NCBI RefSeq assembly: GCF_009223885.1
Contig: NZ_CP045144.1
Span: forward strand, 3,026,001 to 3,090,000
Direction of reading: 5' to 3'
Length of the DNA stretch: 64,000 bases
Origin: Ancylobacter sp. TS-1
GTDB taxonomy: Bacteria; Pseudomonadota; Alphaproteobacteria; Rhizobiales; Xanthobacteraceae
Both the position numbers and the translations under genes were made by a program. Positions 9,107 through 19,174 of this stretch are shown here, piece after piece. Each line of letters begins with the position of its first letter. Position 1 is the stretch's first letter. The notes beneath the pieces were generated by a model. The model had not been told where the DNA came from. It searched no databases and worked only from the letters and a program-made list of their open reading frames with translations.

Positions 9107-9133
9107 ACGAATACGTTTCTATGCAAGATTCGT
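9107..9133. promoter_or_regulatory. Candidate Lrp-type operator between alr and lrp
   Basis: An AT-richer inverted repeat, ACGAAT-N15-ATTCGT, lies in the 143-base divergent gap, 22 bases before the regulator's ATG. Lrp/AsnC proteins bind degenerate AT-rich dyads and commonly autoregulate. This is the best-formed dyad in the gap. Confidence 0.35.
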
Positions 9134-9155
9134 CGATCTTTTGAAGGAAGCCGTC

Positions 9156-9617
9156 ATGAGCGCGCTCGACGCAACCGACCGCAACATCCTGCGCCTGCTG
9201 CGCCTCGACGCGCGCATGAGCACGGCGAAGATCGCCGAGGAGGTCGGGCTGTCGGCCTCGACCTGCCTGCGCCGCATCAAGCTGATGGAGCATAGCGGCG
9301 TCATTCGCGGCTATACCGCGCTGGTCGACCATTCGGGGCGCGACGCGGCGATGGCGGTGATCATCAACATCACGCTGGAGCGGCAGACCGAGGACTATCT
9401 CGCCCGCTTCGAGACGGCGGTGCGCCGGCACCCGGAAATCCAGGAGTGCTATTTGATGACCGGCGGTTCGGACTATCTGCTGCGGGTCGAGGTAGAGAAC
9501 GCCGCCGAATTCGAGCGCATCCACACCGACATATTGTCGACGCTGCCCGGCGTGCTGCGCATCCACTCCTCCTTCTCGATCCGCAACGTGCTGGCCACGC
9601 GGCGGCGGCCGAAATAG
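9156..9617 (+). CDS. Lrp/AsnC family transcriptional regulator
   Basis: The 153-residue protein starts MSALDATDRNILRLLRLDAR and has the N-terminal winged HTH (about 5-60, with KIAEEVGLSASTCLRRIKLME) followed by the ligand-binding RAM domain (about 68-145, with ECYLMTGGSDYLLRVEV). Divergence from alr-dadA strongly suggests it senses an amino acid such as alanine and controls their expression, as DadR/BkdR-type Lrp proteins do. I took ATG 9156, because the extra N-terminal 36 codons of the longer frame lie in the control region and do not match the family. Confidence 0.92.
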   Translation: MSALDATDRNILRLLRLDARMSTAKIAEEVGLSASTCLRRIKLMEHSGVIRGYTALVDHSGRDAAMAVIINITLERQTEDYLARFETAVRRHPEIQECYLMTGGSDYLLRVEVENAAEFERIHTDILSTLPGVLRIHSSFSIRNVLATRRRPK

Positions 9618-9638
9618 GCGGGTTCGGCCGAACCCGCC
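9617..9638. terminator. Perfect 22-base palindrome between convergent genes
   Basis: GGCGGGTTCGGCCGAACCCG followed by CC is a perfect palindrome, beginning at the last base of the lrp stop codon and ending 20 bases before the GMC gene stop. It would form a nine-pair hairpin in either transcript. T-tracts are poor on both sides, so it is probably a hairpin end rather than a textbook terminator. Confidence 0.5.
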
Positions 9639-9657
9639 CGTTCCGGCGCCGAGCGGT

Positions 9658-11352
9658 TCAGAGCGCGCCGCCGAGCACCGGGCGCGCGGGCCGGCCGCTG
9701 CGCTGGCTGCTCTCCCAGCCCGGCGCGAGGCCGATCGCGGCGTTGGAGGCCGGCAGCAGCGGACGGCCGAGGATGAGGTCCGCCGCGCGCTCGGCCAGCA
9801 TGATGGTGGGCGCGTTGAGATTGGCGTTGGGCTCGCTCGGGAACACCGAGGAATCCACCACCCGCAGCCCGGCGATGCCGCGCACGCGCAGTTCGCTGTC
9901 CACCGCCGCCATCGCGTCCTCGCCCATGCGGCAGCTTCCGCAGGGGTGATAGGTGCTCTCCATGGTCTGGCGCACGAAGGCGTCGATCTCGTCGTCGCTC
10001 CTCACATCGGCGCCCGGGGCGATCTCCTCCGCGCGGAACGGGTCCATCGCCGGCTGGGCGACGATCTCGCGGGTGAGCCGCACGCAGCGGCGGAAGCCCT
10101 CGCGGTCCTCCTCGCGGTCGAGATAGTTGAACAGGATCTCCGGATGCTCGCGCGGGTCGGCCGAGCGGGCGCGCACATGGCCCCGACTCCTGGGCTTGTT
10201 GGGGCCGGTCAGAACCATGAAGCCATGGCCCTTGAGCGGCTGCTTGCCGTCATAGCGCATGGCGGCGGGCAGGAAATGGAACTGGATGTCGGGCCAGCCG
10301 ACCGAGGCGTCCGAGCGGATGAAGCCACCCGATTCGAAATGGTTGGTCACGCCCAGGCCGCGCTTGAACAGGATCCATTCGAGCCCGATGCGCAGCTTGC
10401 TGAGCGGACCCATACGTCCGTTGAGGGTAATGGGCTGCTTGCAGGCGTACTGGATGTAGATCTCGGAATGGTCCTGAAGATTCTCGCCGACGCCCGGCAC
10501 GTCGGCCAGCACCTCGATGCCGGCGGCGCGCAGCACCGCGCCCGGGCCGATGCCCGAGCGCTGGAGCAGGTGCGGCGAGCCGATCGGCCCGGCCGAGACG
10601 ATCACCTCGCGGCGCGCCCTGGCGGTGCGCGCCGTGTCGCCGACGAGATACTCCACCCCGGTGGCGCGGCCGGCCTCGACCAGCACCCGCCGCGTCATGG
10701 CGTGGGTGACGACCTTGAGGTTCGGGCGCGACAGCACGGGGCGCAGATAGGCATTGGCCGCCGACCAGCGCACGCCGTCCTTCACCGTCATGTGCATGGG
10801 GCCGAAGCCCTCCTGCATGTAGCCGTTCGGATCCTCGGTCGTTATGTAGCCGGCATCGCGTCCGGCATCGACGAAGGCGCGGTAGAGCGGGTTGGCCATG
10901 CGGTTGCCGTTGTTGACGGCGAGCGGCCCGCCCGTGCCGCGATATTCGTCGGCGCCGAAGGCGAAGCTCTCGGCCTTGCGGAAATAGGGCAGGCAGTTGC
11001 GGTAGCCCCAGCCGCGCGCGCCCAGCCCCTCCCACTCGTCGAAGTCGCGGGCATGGCCGCGCATGTAGACGAGGCCGTTGATGGAGGAGGAGCCGCCGAG
11101 CACCTTGCCGCGCGGGCAGTGCACGCGGCGCCCGTCGAGGCCCGGCTCCGGCGCCGTCTCGTAGCGCCAGTTGTACTTGGTGCCGTTCATCGGGATAGAC
11201 AGCGCCGAGGGCATCTGGATGAAGATGCTGCGGTCGCTGCCGCCGAATTCCAGCACCAGCACCTTCACGGCGGGGTCCTCGGTCAGCCGGGCGGCGAGGA
11301 CGCACCCGGCCGACCCGGCACCGACGACGATATAGTCGAATTCTTCGCTCAT
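9658..11352 (-). CDS. GMC-family FAD alcohol dehydrogenase, choline-dehydrogenase-like
   Basis: The 564-residue protein begins [22 protein letters not shown] (FAD fold) and has the GMC signatures [16 protein letters not shown] and [16 protein letters not shown]. The active-site His is in [11 protein letters not shown] and the catalytic Asn region is NLNAPTIM near the end. The overall pattern is close to BetA ([27 protein letters not shown]), so it probably oxidises a primary alcohol to an aldehyde. It is the last gene of the minus-strand operon that starts at 16433, 11 bases after the NCS1 permease gene, so its substrate is probably an alcohol derived from the imported compound rather than choline itself. 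Confidence 0.9.
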   Translation of the reverse strand: MSEEFDYIVVGAGSAGCVLAARLTEDPAVKVLVLEFGGSDRSIFIQMPSALSIPMNGTKYNWRYETAPEPGLDGRRVHCPRGKVLGGSSSINGLVYMRGHARDFDEWEGLGARGWGYRNCLPYFRKAESFAFGADEYRGTGGPLAVNNGNRMANPLYRAFVDAGRDAGYITTEDPNGYMQEGFGPMHMTVKDGVRWSAANAYLRPVLSRPNLKVVTHAMTRRVLVEAGRATGVEYLVGDTARTARARREVIVSAGPIGSPHLLQRSGIGPGAVLRAAGIEVLADVPGVGENLQDHSEIYIQYACKQPITLNGRMGPLSKLRIGLEWILFKRGLGVTNHFESGGFIRSDASVGWPDIQFHFLPAAMRYDGKQPLKGHGFMVLTGPNKPRSRGHVRARSADPREHPEILFNYLDREEDREGFRRCVRLTREIVAQPAMDPFRAEEIAPGADVRSDDEIDAFVRQTMESTYHPCGSCRMGEDAMAAVDSELRVRGIAGLRVVDSSVFPSEPNANLNAPTIMLAERAADLILGRPLLPASNAAIGLAPGWESSQRSGRPARPVLGGAL

Positions 11353-11363
11353 CTCGGTCTCCG

Positions 11364-12827
11364 TCAGAGCTGCGCGGCCGGCGCGGCGGACACGGCCGGG
11401 CGCTCGCCATAGGCCCCCCATCCCAGCCGGCGGGCGAAGGCGGCCGTCAGGCCCCAGTGGCACAGGCCGGCCGCCAGGCAGGAGGGGATGGACGCCGTCA
11501 GCAGGACGAACAGCGAGGTGTGCTCCAGCGACAGCGGGTTGAACACGCCGACATAGACGAGGAAGCCGACCGCCAGGGCGAACAGGCCGATCGGGTTGAA
11601 GCCGTGCCAGAAGCGGTAGGCGGAATCCTGCGGGCGGGCGAACAGGGCGCGCAGGTCGATCTGCTGCCGGCGCAGGATGAAGTAGTCGGCGATGCCGATG
11701 CCGGCGAGCGCGCTGTTGAGCGCCGAGGTCCAGACCAGGAACTTGAAGAAGCCGTCATAGATGCCGGGCGCGAACATCACCAGCGCCAGCGGGGCGACGC
11801 AGAACAGGAAGGTCAGCGTCTCCCAGCGGACCGCCCGCACGCCCGCCGTGCCGACCTGACGCAGGCCGATCAGCGAGGTGTAGAGGATGTTGGCCATGGA
11901 GGTGACGTTGGCGAAGGCGACGAAGCCGAGCGCCACGACGCCGATGACGAGGCCGCCGATCTGCGCCATCCAGATGGTCGGGTCGGCATTGCCGAGCGCC
12001 ACGGCGGCCATCAGCCCGACGATCTCGCCGAGCACGGCGGCGCCGAACACGCCGACGAAGTTCGGCCACGTCGCCACCCGCTCGTTGCGGGTCAGGCGGG
12101 CGAGGTTGCCGAGATAGGGCCACCACGACATGCCGGCGGCGATGTTCACCTCGATGGCGATGATGAAGTTGGCGGTGCCGTCCTCGAAGGGCGGGGCCAG
12201 CGGCTTCATGTCGAGGATCTCGGCGAAGGAATGCTGCGACAGGATCAGCGCCATCATCACGAACATCAGCACCACCAGAGCGGGGGCGATGATCATGTTG
12301 AAGAAGCGGATCGAGGTCGGGCCCTTGGCCACCACGAACCAGGTGAGCAGTATGGCACCGCAGGCGGCGATGACGATCTTGAGCGGCGAGGCCGGCACGG
12401 TGGGGTCGCCTCCGCTCACCAGCGTCTGCAGCCCGTCGATGGAGCGGCCGAACATGATGCCGAGCACGGCGAGCCAGCCCATGGTGAGGAACACCACCGC
12501 CAGCACGTAGACCAGCCGGGCGCCGTTGGCGCCGAACATCGAGCGCAGGAACACGAACTGCTCGACGCCGTAGCGCCCGGTCGCCACGCAGGTCGCGAGC
12601 GCGGTGATGGACACGCCGATGATGTTGCCGATGACGATGGCGGCGATGCCCTCGCGCGGGCCGACGAACAGCCCGACCGCGCCCCCGATCAGGAACGCCC
12701 AGGTGGCGATGGCCAGCGCCGAATTGGCGTAGGTGAACTCCCAGAAGCCCCACAGCCGCTCGCCCGGCAGCAGGGGAGCGTCGCCGCGCTCGGCGGCCAG
12801 GCGGTAATCGTCCTTGGTCGTGCTCAT
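11364..12827 (-). CDS. NCS1-family permease (cytosine/purine/hydantoin/ureide transporter)
   Basis: The 487-residue membrane protein has about 12 hydrophobic segments. It starts [20 protein letters not shown] and has the NCS1 first-helix motif ([21 protein letters not shown]) and the [17 protein letters not shown] segment. NCS1 proteins import nucleobases, hydantoins, allantoin, thiamin-like or other small nitrogen compounds with H+ or Na+. It lies one base after the stop of a 56-residue membrane protein gene and is followed by the GMC dehydrogenase. The surrounding hydrolases and dehydrogenases suggest import of a nitrogen compound bearing an alcohol or sugar-like chain. Confidence 0.9.
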   Translation of the reverse strand: MSTTKDDYRLAAERGDAPLLPGERLWGFWEFTYANSALAIATWAFLIGGAVGLFVGPREGIAAIVIGNIIGVSITALATCVATGRYGVEQFVFLRSMFGANGARLVYVLAVVFLTMGWLAVLGIMFGRSIDGLQTLVSGGDPTVPASPLKIVIAACGAILLTWFVVAKGPTSIRFFNMIIAPALVVLMFVMMALILSQHSFAEILDMKPLAPPFEDGTANFIIAIEVNIAAGMSWWPYLGNLARLTRNERVATWPNFVGVFGAAVLGEIVGLMAAVALGNADPTIWMAQIGGLVIGVVALGFVAFANVTSMANILYTSLIGLRQVGTAGVRAVRWETLTFLFCVAPLALVMFAPGIYDGFFKFLVWTSALNSALAGIGIADYFILRRQQIDLRALFARPQDSAYRFWHGFNPIGLFALAVGFLVYVGVFNPLSLEHTSLFVLLTASIPSCLAAGLCHWGLTAAFARRLGWGAYGERPAVSAAPAAQL

Positions 12828-12828
12828 C

Positions 12829-12999
12829 TCAGTGCCCCCACATCCAGAAGCCGACGCTGAGCGCGAGCGTGAGCCCGGCCATCGCCCAGTAGTCGACGGC
12901 GGAAAGGCGGCCGGGCCAGTGGCCGCCGGCCTCGAGCTGGTCATAGATGCGGATGCGGCGTTCGAGCTCGCGCTCCCACGCCAGAGCCTGGTCTTCCAT
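12829..12999 (-). CDS. 56-residue single-span membrane protein preceding the NCS1 permease
   Basis: This short gene has a good ribosome site (GGGAGA) about five bases before its ATG. The product has a charged helical N-terminus (MEDQALAWERELERRIRIYD), a linker with HWPGRLSAVDYW, and one hydrophobic span (AMAGLTLALSVGFWMW), ending at GH. Its TGA is separated from the permease ATG by one base, so the two are translated together. By layout it could be an accessory or stabilising subunit of the permease. I know of no named family for it; function is inferred only from position. Confidence 0.75.
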   Translation of the reverse strand: MEDQALAWERELERRIRIYDQLEAGGHWPGRLSAVDYWAMAGLTLALSVGFWMWGH

Positions 13000-13056
13000 G
13001 GTGGTCTCCCTAGGATCGTTCGTTGCGCGGCGTGCTTTGGTGCCGCCGCTTGCGTC

Positions 13057-13947
13057 TCAGCGGACCCGTACGGGCTCCGTGTAGTAGGGCAGGCGATCGA
13101 CACGGGCGGCCCAGGAGCCGTCCGCGCTCACCGTCCGCACATGGCGGGCGATCTCCTCCATCGGCGCGAACCACACGTCGCCGCGCTGGAGCACGTCCTC
13201 GAGAAAGGCGTGGTAGAGGCGCCAGCGGGCCAGCCGGCCCGAGGCGAAGGGGTGCACGACCGGAACCCACAGCCCGCCATAGGCGTAGGCGGCCTCGAAT
13301 TCCTGCCGGAAGGCCTCGAAGCCCTCGCGCGGCGCGCGGATGGGCATCATGTAGTCGAGGTCGGAGGACTGGACATATTGCGGCCAGTCGTCGAGGCCCC
13401 AGTGCGAGGGCAGCTCCACCAGCCCGCCCGTGTCGGTCTCCAGCAGATAGGGCTGGTCGTCGCCCATCAGCGAGGCGTCGTAGAGGAAGCCGCGCTCGAT
13501 CAGCAGATCGGCCGAGCGGTGCGAGAAATTGTAGAGCGGGGCGCGCCAGCCGCGCGGGCGCTGGCCGGTGGCGCGTACGATCACCTCGATGCCGCGATCA
13601 AGCCAGTGCGCCTCCGCCGCCGCGTCCAGTTCGCGCGGGTGCTCGTGCAGGAAGCCGTGATGGGCGATCTCGTGCCCGCCGGCGAGTATGGTCTCCACCG
13701 CCTGCGGGTATTGCTCGATGCACCAGGCGGGGATGAAGAAGGTCTGCTTCAGCCCCAGCGCCCGGTAGCTGTCGACGATGCGCGGCACCGCCACCTGCGG
13801 GCCGTAGCGCAGCATGGAGATGGCGGCGACGCGCGAATGGCCGTCCTGCGGGTGGGCGATGTGGACGAGGCTGTCGGCGTCCATGTCGAAGGTGATGCAG
13901 GCGGCGCAGCGCGCCCCGTTCGGCCAGGGGATCGGGTTGCGGATCAT
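13057..13947 (-). CDS. CE4 polysaccharide-deacetylase-fold hydrolase (PuuE/HpPgdA-like)
   Basis: The 296-residue NodB-fold protein has the metal-site elements ITFDMDAD (Asp pair) and GHEIAHHGFLHEHP (His pair), then RGWRAPLYNFSHRSADLL. No signal peptide is present, so it acts in the cytoplasm. That argues against cell-wall deacetylation and for a small-molecule amidohydrolase such as the PuuE-type allantoinase branch. The start ATG overlaps the stop of the upstream SDR gene by four bases (ATGA), so it belongs to the operon with the ureohydrolase and the NCS1 permease. The bond cleaved is probably an amide or ureide C-N bond; the substrate is unknown. Confidence 0.85.
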   Translation of the reverse strand: MIRNPIPWPNGARCAACITFDMDADSLVHIAHPQDGHSRVAAISMLRYGPQVAVPRIVDSYRALGLKQTFFIPAWCIEQYPQAVETILAGGHEIAHHGFLHEHPRELDAAAEAHWLDRGIEVIVRATGQRPRGWRAPLYNFSHRSADLLIERGFLYDASLMGDDQPYLLETDTGGLVELPSHWGLDDWPQYVQSSDLDYMMPIRAPREGFEAFRQEFEAAYAYGGLWVPVVHPFASGRLARWRLYHAFLEDVLQRGDVWFAPMEEIARHVRTVSADGSWAARVDRLPYYTEPVRVR

Positions 13948-14675
13948 GGCATGACACTCCCGCCATTGACGCCGATGCCCTGCCCGGTGACGTAATCCCC
14001 GGCGGGACCGGCAAGAACCACCGCCATCGCCGCCACCTCCTCCGGCCGCCCGAAGCGGGCGAGCGGGATGGCAAGCTCGCGGGCGCGCCATTCCGCGCTC
14101 ATGCTGGCGGCCCCAAGCATCTCGGTGTCGATGGGGCCGGGGCAGAGCGCGTTGACGAGGATTCCGGGCGCGAACTCGCGCGCCCAGGAGCGGGTCAGCC
14201 CCAGCACGGCGTGCTTGGAGGCGACATAGGGCGAGAAGGTCTCGCGCCCGAGATAGGCGAGGTCGGAGGCGGTCAGGATCACCCGCCCGCCGCGCCCGGC
14301 CATCATCGCGATGGCGGCGCGGCCGACGAGGAAGCTGCCGCGCAGATTGATGGCGATCACCCGGTCGAAGGCTTCGACCGGCGTCTCCAGCAGCGGCGCC
14401 TCGTGGATGACGCCGGCGCAGTGCACCAGCACGTCCAGCGTGCCGAACTCCTCCGTCAGAGCGGCGAACATCGCCTCCACCAACGCCTCGTCGGCGACGT
14501 CGCAGACAAGGCCGAGATGCCCGCCCGGGCCGAGGCTCGCGATTGTCTCGTCGGGCGCGGCGATGTCGGCGGCGGCGACCCGCGCGCCGGCCTGCGCGAA
14601 GGCGCGGGCGCAGGCGGCGCCGATGCCGCGCCGGGCGCCGGTGACGAGGACGTTGCGTCCGGCGAGCGCGTTCAT
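13944..14675 (-). CDS. SDR-family oxidoreductase (second of the pair)
   Basis: The 243-residue classical short-chain dehydrogenase has the nucleotide-binding TGARRGIG at 12-19. An aspartate follows the second strand (AAADIAAPDE), which favours NAD(H). The catalytic serine is in ILTASDLAYLG, and Tyr/Lys are in YVASK. It begins within the stop of the preceding SDR gene and ends within the start of the deacetylase gene, both by ATGA overlaps, so it is a fixed member of the operon. It would oxidise a secondary alcohol or reduce a ketone on the imported compound. Confidence 0.9.
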   Translation of the reverse strand: MNALAGRNVLVTGARRGIGAACARAFAQAGARVAAADIAAPDETIASLGPGGHLGLVCDVADEALVEAMFAALTEEFGTLDVLVHCAGVIHEAPLLETPVEAFDRVIAINLRGSFLVGRAAIAMMAGRGGRVILTASDLAYLGRETFSPYVASKHAVLGLTRSWAREFAPGILVNALCPGPIDTEMLGAASMSAEWRARELAIPLARFGRPEEVAAMAVVLAGPAGDYVTGQGIGVNGGSVMP

Positions 14676-15454
14676 GCCATCACCTCGCCGCGGTCGAGCG
14701 TGAAGGCCTGCCCGGTGATGTCGCGGGCGCCGTCGGAGGCGAGGAAGAGATAGAGCGGGGCGATGTCGGCGGGCTCCAGCAGGCCCGGCAGCACCTGCGC
14801 GCCGACGATCTCGTCGAGCAGTTCCTGCTCGGGCCGCCCGGTGCGCCGCGCCATGTCGGCCAGCGAGCGCATCGCCGCCTCGGTGCGCACCCAGCCCGGG
14901 CAAACCGCGTTCACGCGGATGCCGCGCGGGCCGAGCTCATGGGCGATGGAGCGGGTGAAGCCGAGCGTGGCATGCTTGGAGGCGACATAGGCGGAGAACT
15001 CGCCGACCGCCGTGCGGCTCCAGATCGAGGCGGTGAGCACGATGCGCCCGCCCTCGCCCATCAGCGCCGCCGCCCGCCGCGTCACGTTCCAGGTGCCGAC
15101 GACATTGATGTCGACGATGCGGCGGAAAATGTCGTCGGTCTCCGGCCGCCCGTCGAGCAGCGGGGTGATGCGCTCGAGTCCCGCATTGTTGACGAGCACG
15201 TCGAGCGGGCCGATGCCGGTGAGCGCCGCCTCGACGGCCGCCGGATCGGTGATGTCGCAGACGATCGGCCGGCATTCGGCGCCGGTCGCGGCGGCGATGG
15301 CGGCGGCGGTGTCCGTCACCGCCGGATCGTCGGCGAGGATGTGCACAAGCGCGCCGGCGCCCGCGAAGCCTTCCGCGATGGCGCGGCCGATGCCCCGGCT
15401 GGCGCCGGTGACGAGCACGTTCTCGCCCGAGAAGTCGAAGCGCAGGCGGCCCAT
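14672..15454 (-). CDS. SDR-family oxidoreductase (first of the pair)
   Basis: The 260-residue classical SDR has TGASRGIG at 16-23, VLVNNAGLE and the serine in VLTASIWSRTAV, followed by YVASK for Tyr and Lys. It resembles 3-oxoacyl-ACP or glucose dehydrogenase-type enzymes only at family level. It starts one base after the stop of the ureohydrolase gene and overlaps the next SDR by four bases. The two adjacent SDRs are related but not duplicates (different C-terminal halves), which suggests two successive oxidation steps or a heteromeric enzyme. Confidence 0.9.
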   Translation of the reverse strand: MGRLRFDFSGENVLVTGASRGIGRAIAEGFAGAGALVHILADDPAVTDTAAAIAAATGAECRPIVCDITDPAAVEAALTGIGPLDVLVNNAGLERITPLLDGRPETDDIFRRIVDINVVGTWNVTRRAAALMGEGGRIVLTASIWSRTAVGEFSAYVASKHATLGFTRSIAHELGPRGIRVNAVCPGWVRTEAAMRSLADMARRTGRPEQELLDEIVGAQVLPGLLEPADIAPLYLFLASDGARDITGQAFTLDRGEVMA

Positions 15455-15455
15455 C

Positions 15456-16433
15456 TCAGACCCCCGCCTGCCGCTGGTGCATCACCCGGCCGATGAAGTT
15501 CAGCAGAAGCTGCGCGGCGAGGATCGCCGTGGTGCCGGTGTGGTCGTAGTCGGGCGCGACTTCCACCAGGTCGATGCCGACCACGGTGCCGCGCTTGGTC
15601 AGCCCGTCGAGCAGTTCCAGCCCCTCGTAATAGGTGAAGCCGCCATGGCTCGGCGTGCCGGTGCCCGGGGCGATGGAGGGGTCGAAGCCGTCAATGTCGA
15701 TGGTGACGTAATAGCGCGCGCCGGCCGGGATGCGGGCCAGCGTCGCCTCGATGCCGAGCTTGCGGATCTGCCGCACCGAGAGGATGTCCGAGCCCATGGC
15801 GCGGGCCGCCTCGTAGCCCTCGCGGGCGGTGGAGGAGACGTTGCGGATGCCGAGCTGGCTCAGCCCGGTGACATAGGGCTTCTCGGCGGCGCGGCGCATC
15901 GGGTTGCCGTGGCCGTAGCGCACGCCGTGGCGCTCGTCGACGAAATCGAGGTGCGCGTCGAGCTGCACGATGTGGATCGGGCCATTCTTCGCGCAATCCT
16001 CGGCGAAGGCCTCGACGCAGGGAATGTTGATCGAATGGTCGCCGCCGAGCACCACCGGCAGCGCGCCGGCGGCGAGGATCTTGCGCACGCCATAGGCGAT
16101 GTTGGCGTGGCTGGTGAGCGTGTCGGTGTGCACGATGTCGGCGTCGCCAATGTCGAGGATGCGCACCTTGTCGGCCGGCAGGTAGGTGACGTCGTCCTCA
16201 TGGTCATAGGCGCCGCCATGGCCGAAGGAGAACAGCGTCGAGGCCTCGCGGATGGCGCGTGGCCCGAAGCGGGTGCCGGCGCGCCATTGCGTGCCGAAGT
16301 CGAAGGGCGCGCCGAGCACGGCGACATCGGCGTCGATGGCGTCCCAGTCCGGCTGGTAGGGGTTCTTGCCGAAGGTGGAGATGCCAACGAAGGGCAGGTT
16401 GAGCCTGCCCTTGTCATAACCATGAGCCGACAT
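15456..16433 (-). CDS. Ureohydrolase (agmatinase/guanidinobutyrase/arginase family)
   Basis: The roughly 325-residue binuclear-manganese enzyme has the full ligand set: H133 (GGDHSI), D159, H161 and D163 (QLDAHLD), D246 and D248 (TIDIDGFDPS). It cleaves a guanidino group to urea and an amine. The substrate-recognition segment (PGTGTPSHGGFTYYE) is agmatinase-like, but guanidinobutyrase, guanidinopropionase or guanidine hydrolase activity is equally possible. ATG 16433 follows a weak GGGAA site; an in-frame ATG at 16484 is the alternative. It is the first gene of the minus-strand operon and is divergent from a LysR gene 97 bases away, the likely regulator. Confidence 0.9.
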   Translation of the reverse strand: MSAHGYDKGRLNLPFVGISTFGKNPYQPDWDAIDADVAVLGAPFDFGTQWRAGTRFGPRAIREASTLFSFGHGGAYDHEDDVTYLPADKVRILDIGDADIVHTDTLTSHANIAYGVRKILAAGALPVVLGGDHSINIPCVEAFAEDCAKNGPIHIVQLDAHLDFVDERHGVRYGHGNPMRRAAEKPYVTGLSQLGIRNVSSTAREGYEAARAMGSDILSVRQIRKLGIEATLARIPAGARYYVTIDIDGFDPSIAPGTGTPSHGGFTYYEGLELLDGLTKRGTVVGIDLVEVAPDYDHTGTTAILAAQLLLNFIGRVMHQRQAGV

Positions 16434-16530
16434 GCCGCTGTTCCCGATTTCGATTACCGAGGAGACTAGCGGCAGCGGACGCATCGAAAAATCATCTTGA
16501 TCCAACGTTCACATCGGTCATCCTCGATGT

Positions 16531-17442
16531 ATGGAACGTCGCGTCGCCCTTCTGGATCTCGATCTGCGCCTGCTGCGCATCTTCCAGCTGGTCGTGCGCC
16601 ATAACGGCTTCTCGGCGGCGCAGGGCGCGCTCGGCATGAGCCAGGCGACGATCAGCGCCCATATGAAGCTGCTGGAGCAGCGCCTCGGCGTGCGGCTGTG
16701 CGAGCGCGGGCGCAGCGGCTTCTTCCTCACCGAAGCGGGGCGGCAGGTCCATTCCGCCATGCTGGACCTGTTCGGCTCGATCGAGAGCTTTCAGGGCGCG
16801 GTGGCGGCCGTGCGCGGCGATCTCGCCGGCGTGCTGCATTTCGGCACGGTCGACGCGATGTACTCCAACGCCACTATCGGGCTGGCGGCGGCGCTGGCCG
16901 AGTTCGCCCGCGCCGCGCCGCGCGTGCATCTGGAGATCGACATCGCCGCGCCGCAGGAGCTGGCGCGCGGGGTGATGAGCGGGCGCTATCACGTGGTGCT
17001 CAGCCCGGCGCAGGACTATTCCGGCCCGGTCGAGACGGTCGACCTGTTCGACGAGGAGCAGCGGCTCTATTGCGGGCGGGGCCATCCGCTGTTCGCGGTG
17101 CCGGACGCGGAGCTGACGCCCGCCCTGCTGGCGGCCCAGCCCTTCGCCGGGCGCTCCTATATGAGCGAGGGGCCGATCTGCGGCATTCCCTTCCGCTGGG
17201 CGGCGGTGGCGGCGCATATGGAGGGCACGGCGCTGCTGGTCAGTTCCGGCGCGCATCTGGCCTTCCTGCCCGCCCATTTCGCCGCGCAATGGGTGGCGCG
17301 CGGCGAATTGCGGGCGCTGGCGCCCGACCGCTTCACCTTCGACGACCGCTTCCAGATCGCCTTTCCGCGCAAGAAGCCGATCCCTTCGGCGGAACTGCTG
17401 GTGCGCTGCCTGTCGCAGCATTGCCGCCGGGTGGAGAGCTAG
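16531..17442 (+). CDS. LysR-type regulator divergent from the ureohydrolase operon
   Basis: The 303-residue LTTR has an N-terminal HTH (LRIFQLVVRHNGFSAAQGAL, then SQATISAHMKLLEQRLG) and a C-terminal effector domain of two lobes beginning GVLHFGTVDAMYSN. Its start is 97 bases from the divergent ureohydrolase gene, the classic LTTR arrangement for controlling the neighbour and itself. A weak dyad ATCG-N8-CGAT lies at 16513-16528, overlapping its ribosome-site region. The effector is likely an intermediate of the pathway encoded by the operon. Confidence 0.9.
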   Translation: MERRVALLDLDLRLLRIFQLVVRHNGFSAAQGALGMSQATISAHMKLLEQRLGVRLCERGRSGFFLTEAGRQVHSAMLDLFGSIESFQGAVAAVRGDLAGVLHFGTVDAMYSNATIGLAAALAEFARAAPRVHLEIDIAAPQELARGVMSGRYHVVLSPAQDYSGPVETVDLFDEEQRLYCGRGHPLFAVPDAELTPALLAAQPFAGRSYMSEGPICGIPFRWAAVAAHMEGTALLVSSGAHLAFLPAHFAAQWVARGELRALAPDRFTFDDRFQIAFPRKKPIPSAELLVRCLSQHCRRVES

Positions 17443-17478
17443 CGCCGACGTCGCGCCGCGCCTTGCTCCGCCCCACCG

Positions 17479-18981
<1,503 letters not shown>

Positions 18982-19001
18982 GTTGCACTCCGCGCAAAGT
19001 G

Positions 19002-19125
19002 GTCGTCCCGGCACGGCATTACACCATGTCCGGGACGACGTCCGGCATTTGCGGCCGCCCCCGGCCGGCACGGGCGGGGGCGGAGGGAGAAGAGCGTCCC
19101 GGACGGCGCGTGCGCCTCCGGGACG
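19002..19125. repeat. Pair of REP-like palindromes between glpV and glpK
   Basis: Two hairpins share the same core. The first is GTCGTCCCGG-N18-CCGGGACGAC (19002-19039), with ten perfect pairs. The second is CGTCCCGGA-N13-TCCGGGACG (19095-19125), with nine perfect pairs and an inner GGCGC/GCGCC. Reuse of one core in two adjacent stem-loops is typical of REP/BIME elements. Here they follow the binding-protein gene, where such hairpins commonly protect the upstream message from 3' decay and lower expression of the next gene. Confidence 0.65.
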
Positions 19126-19174
19126 AAGTGCCGGGGCCGGTCTGCGAGCCCCGGTGCGGAGATCGCGGCGGGCC

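Noticed and set aside
16513-16528. ATCG-N8-CGAT as the LysR operator of the ureohydrolase operon.
   Set aside because: The arms are only four bases, such dyads are frequent by chance in this composition, and it abuts the start codon.
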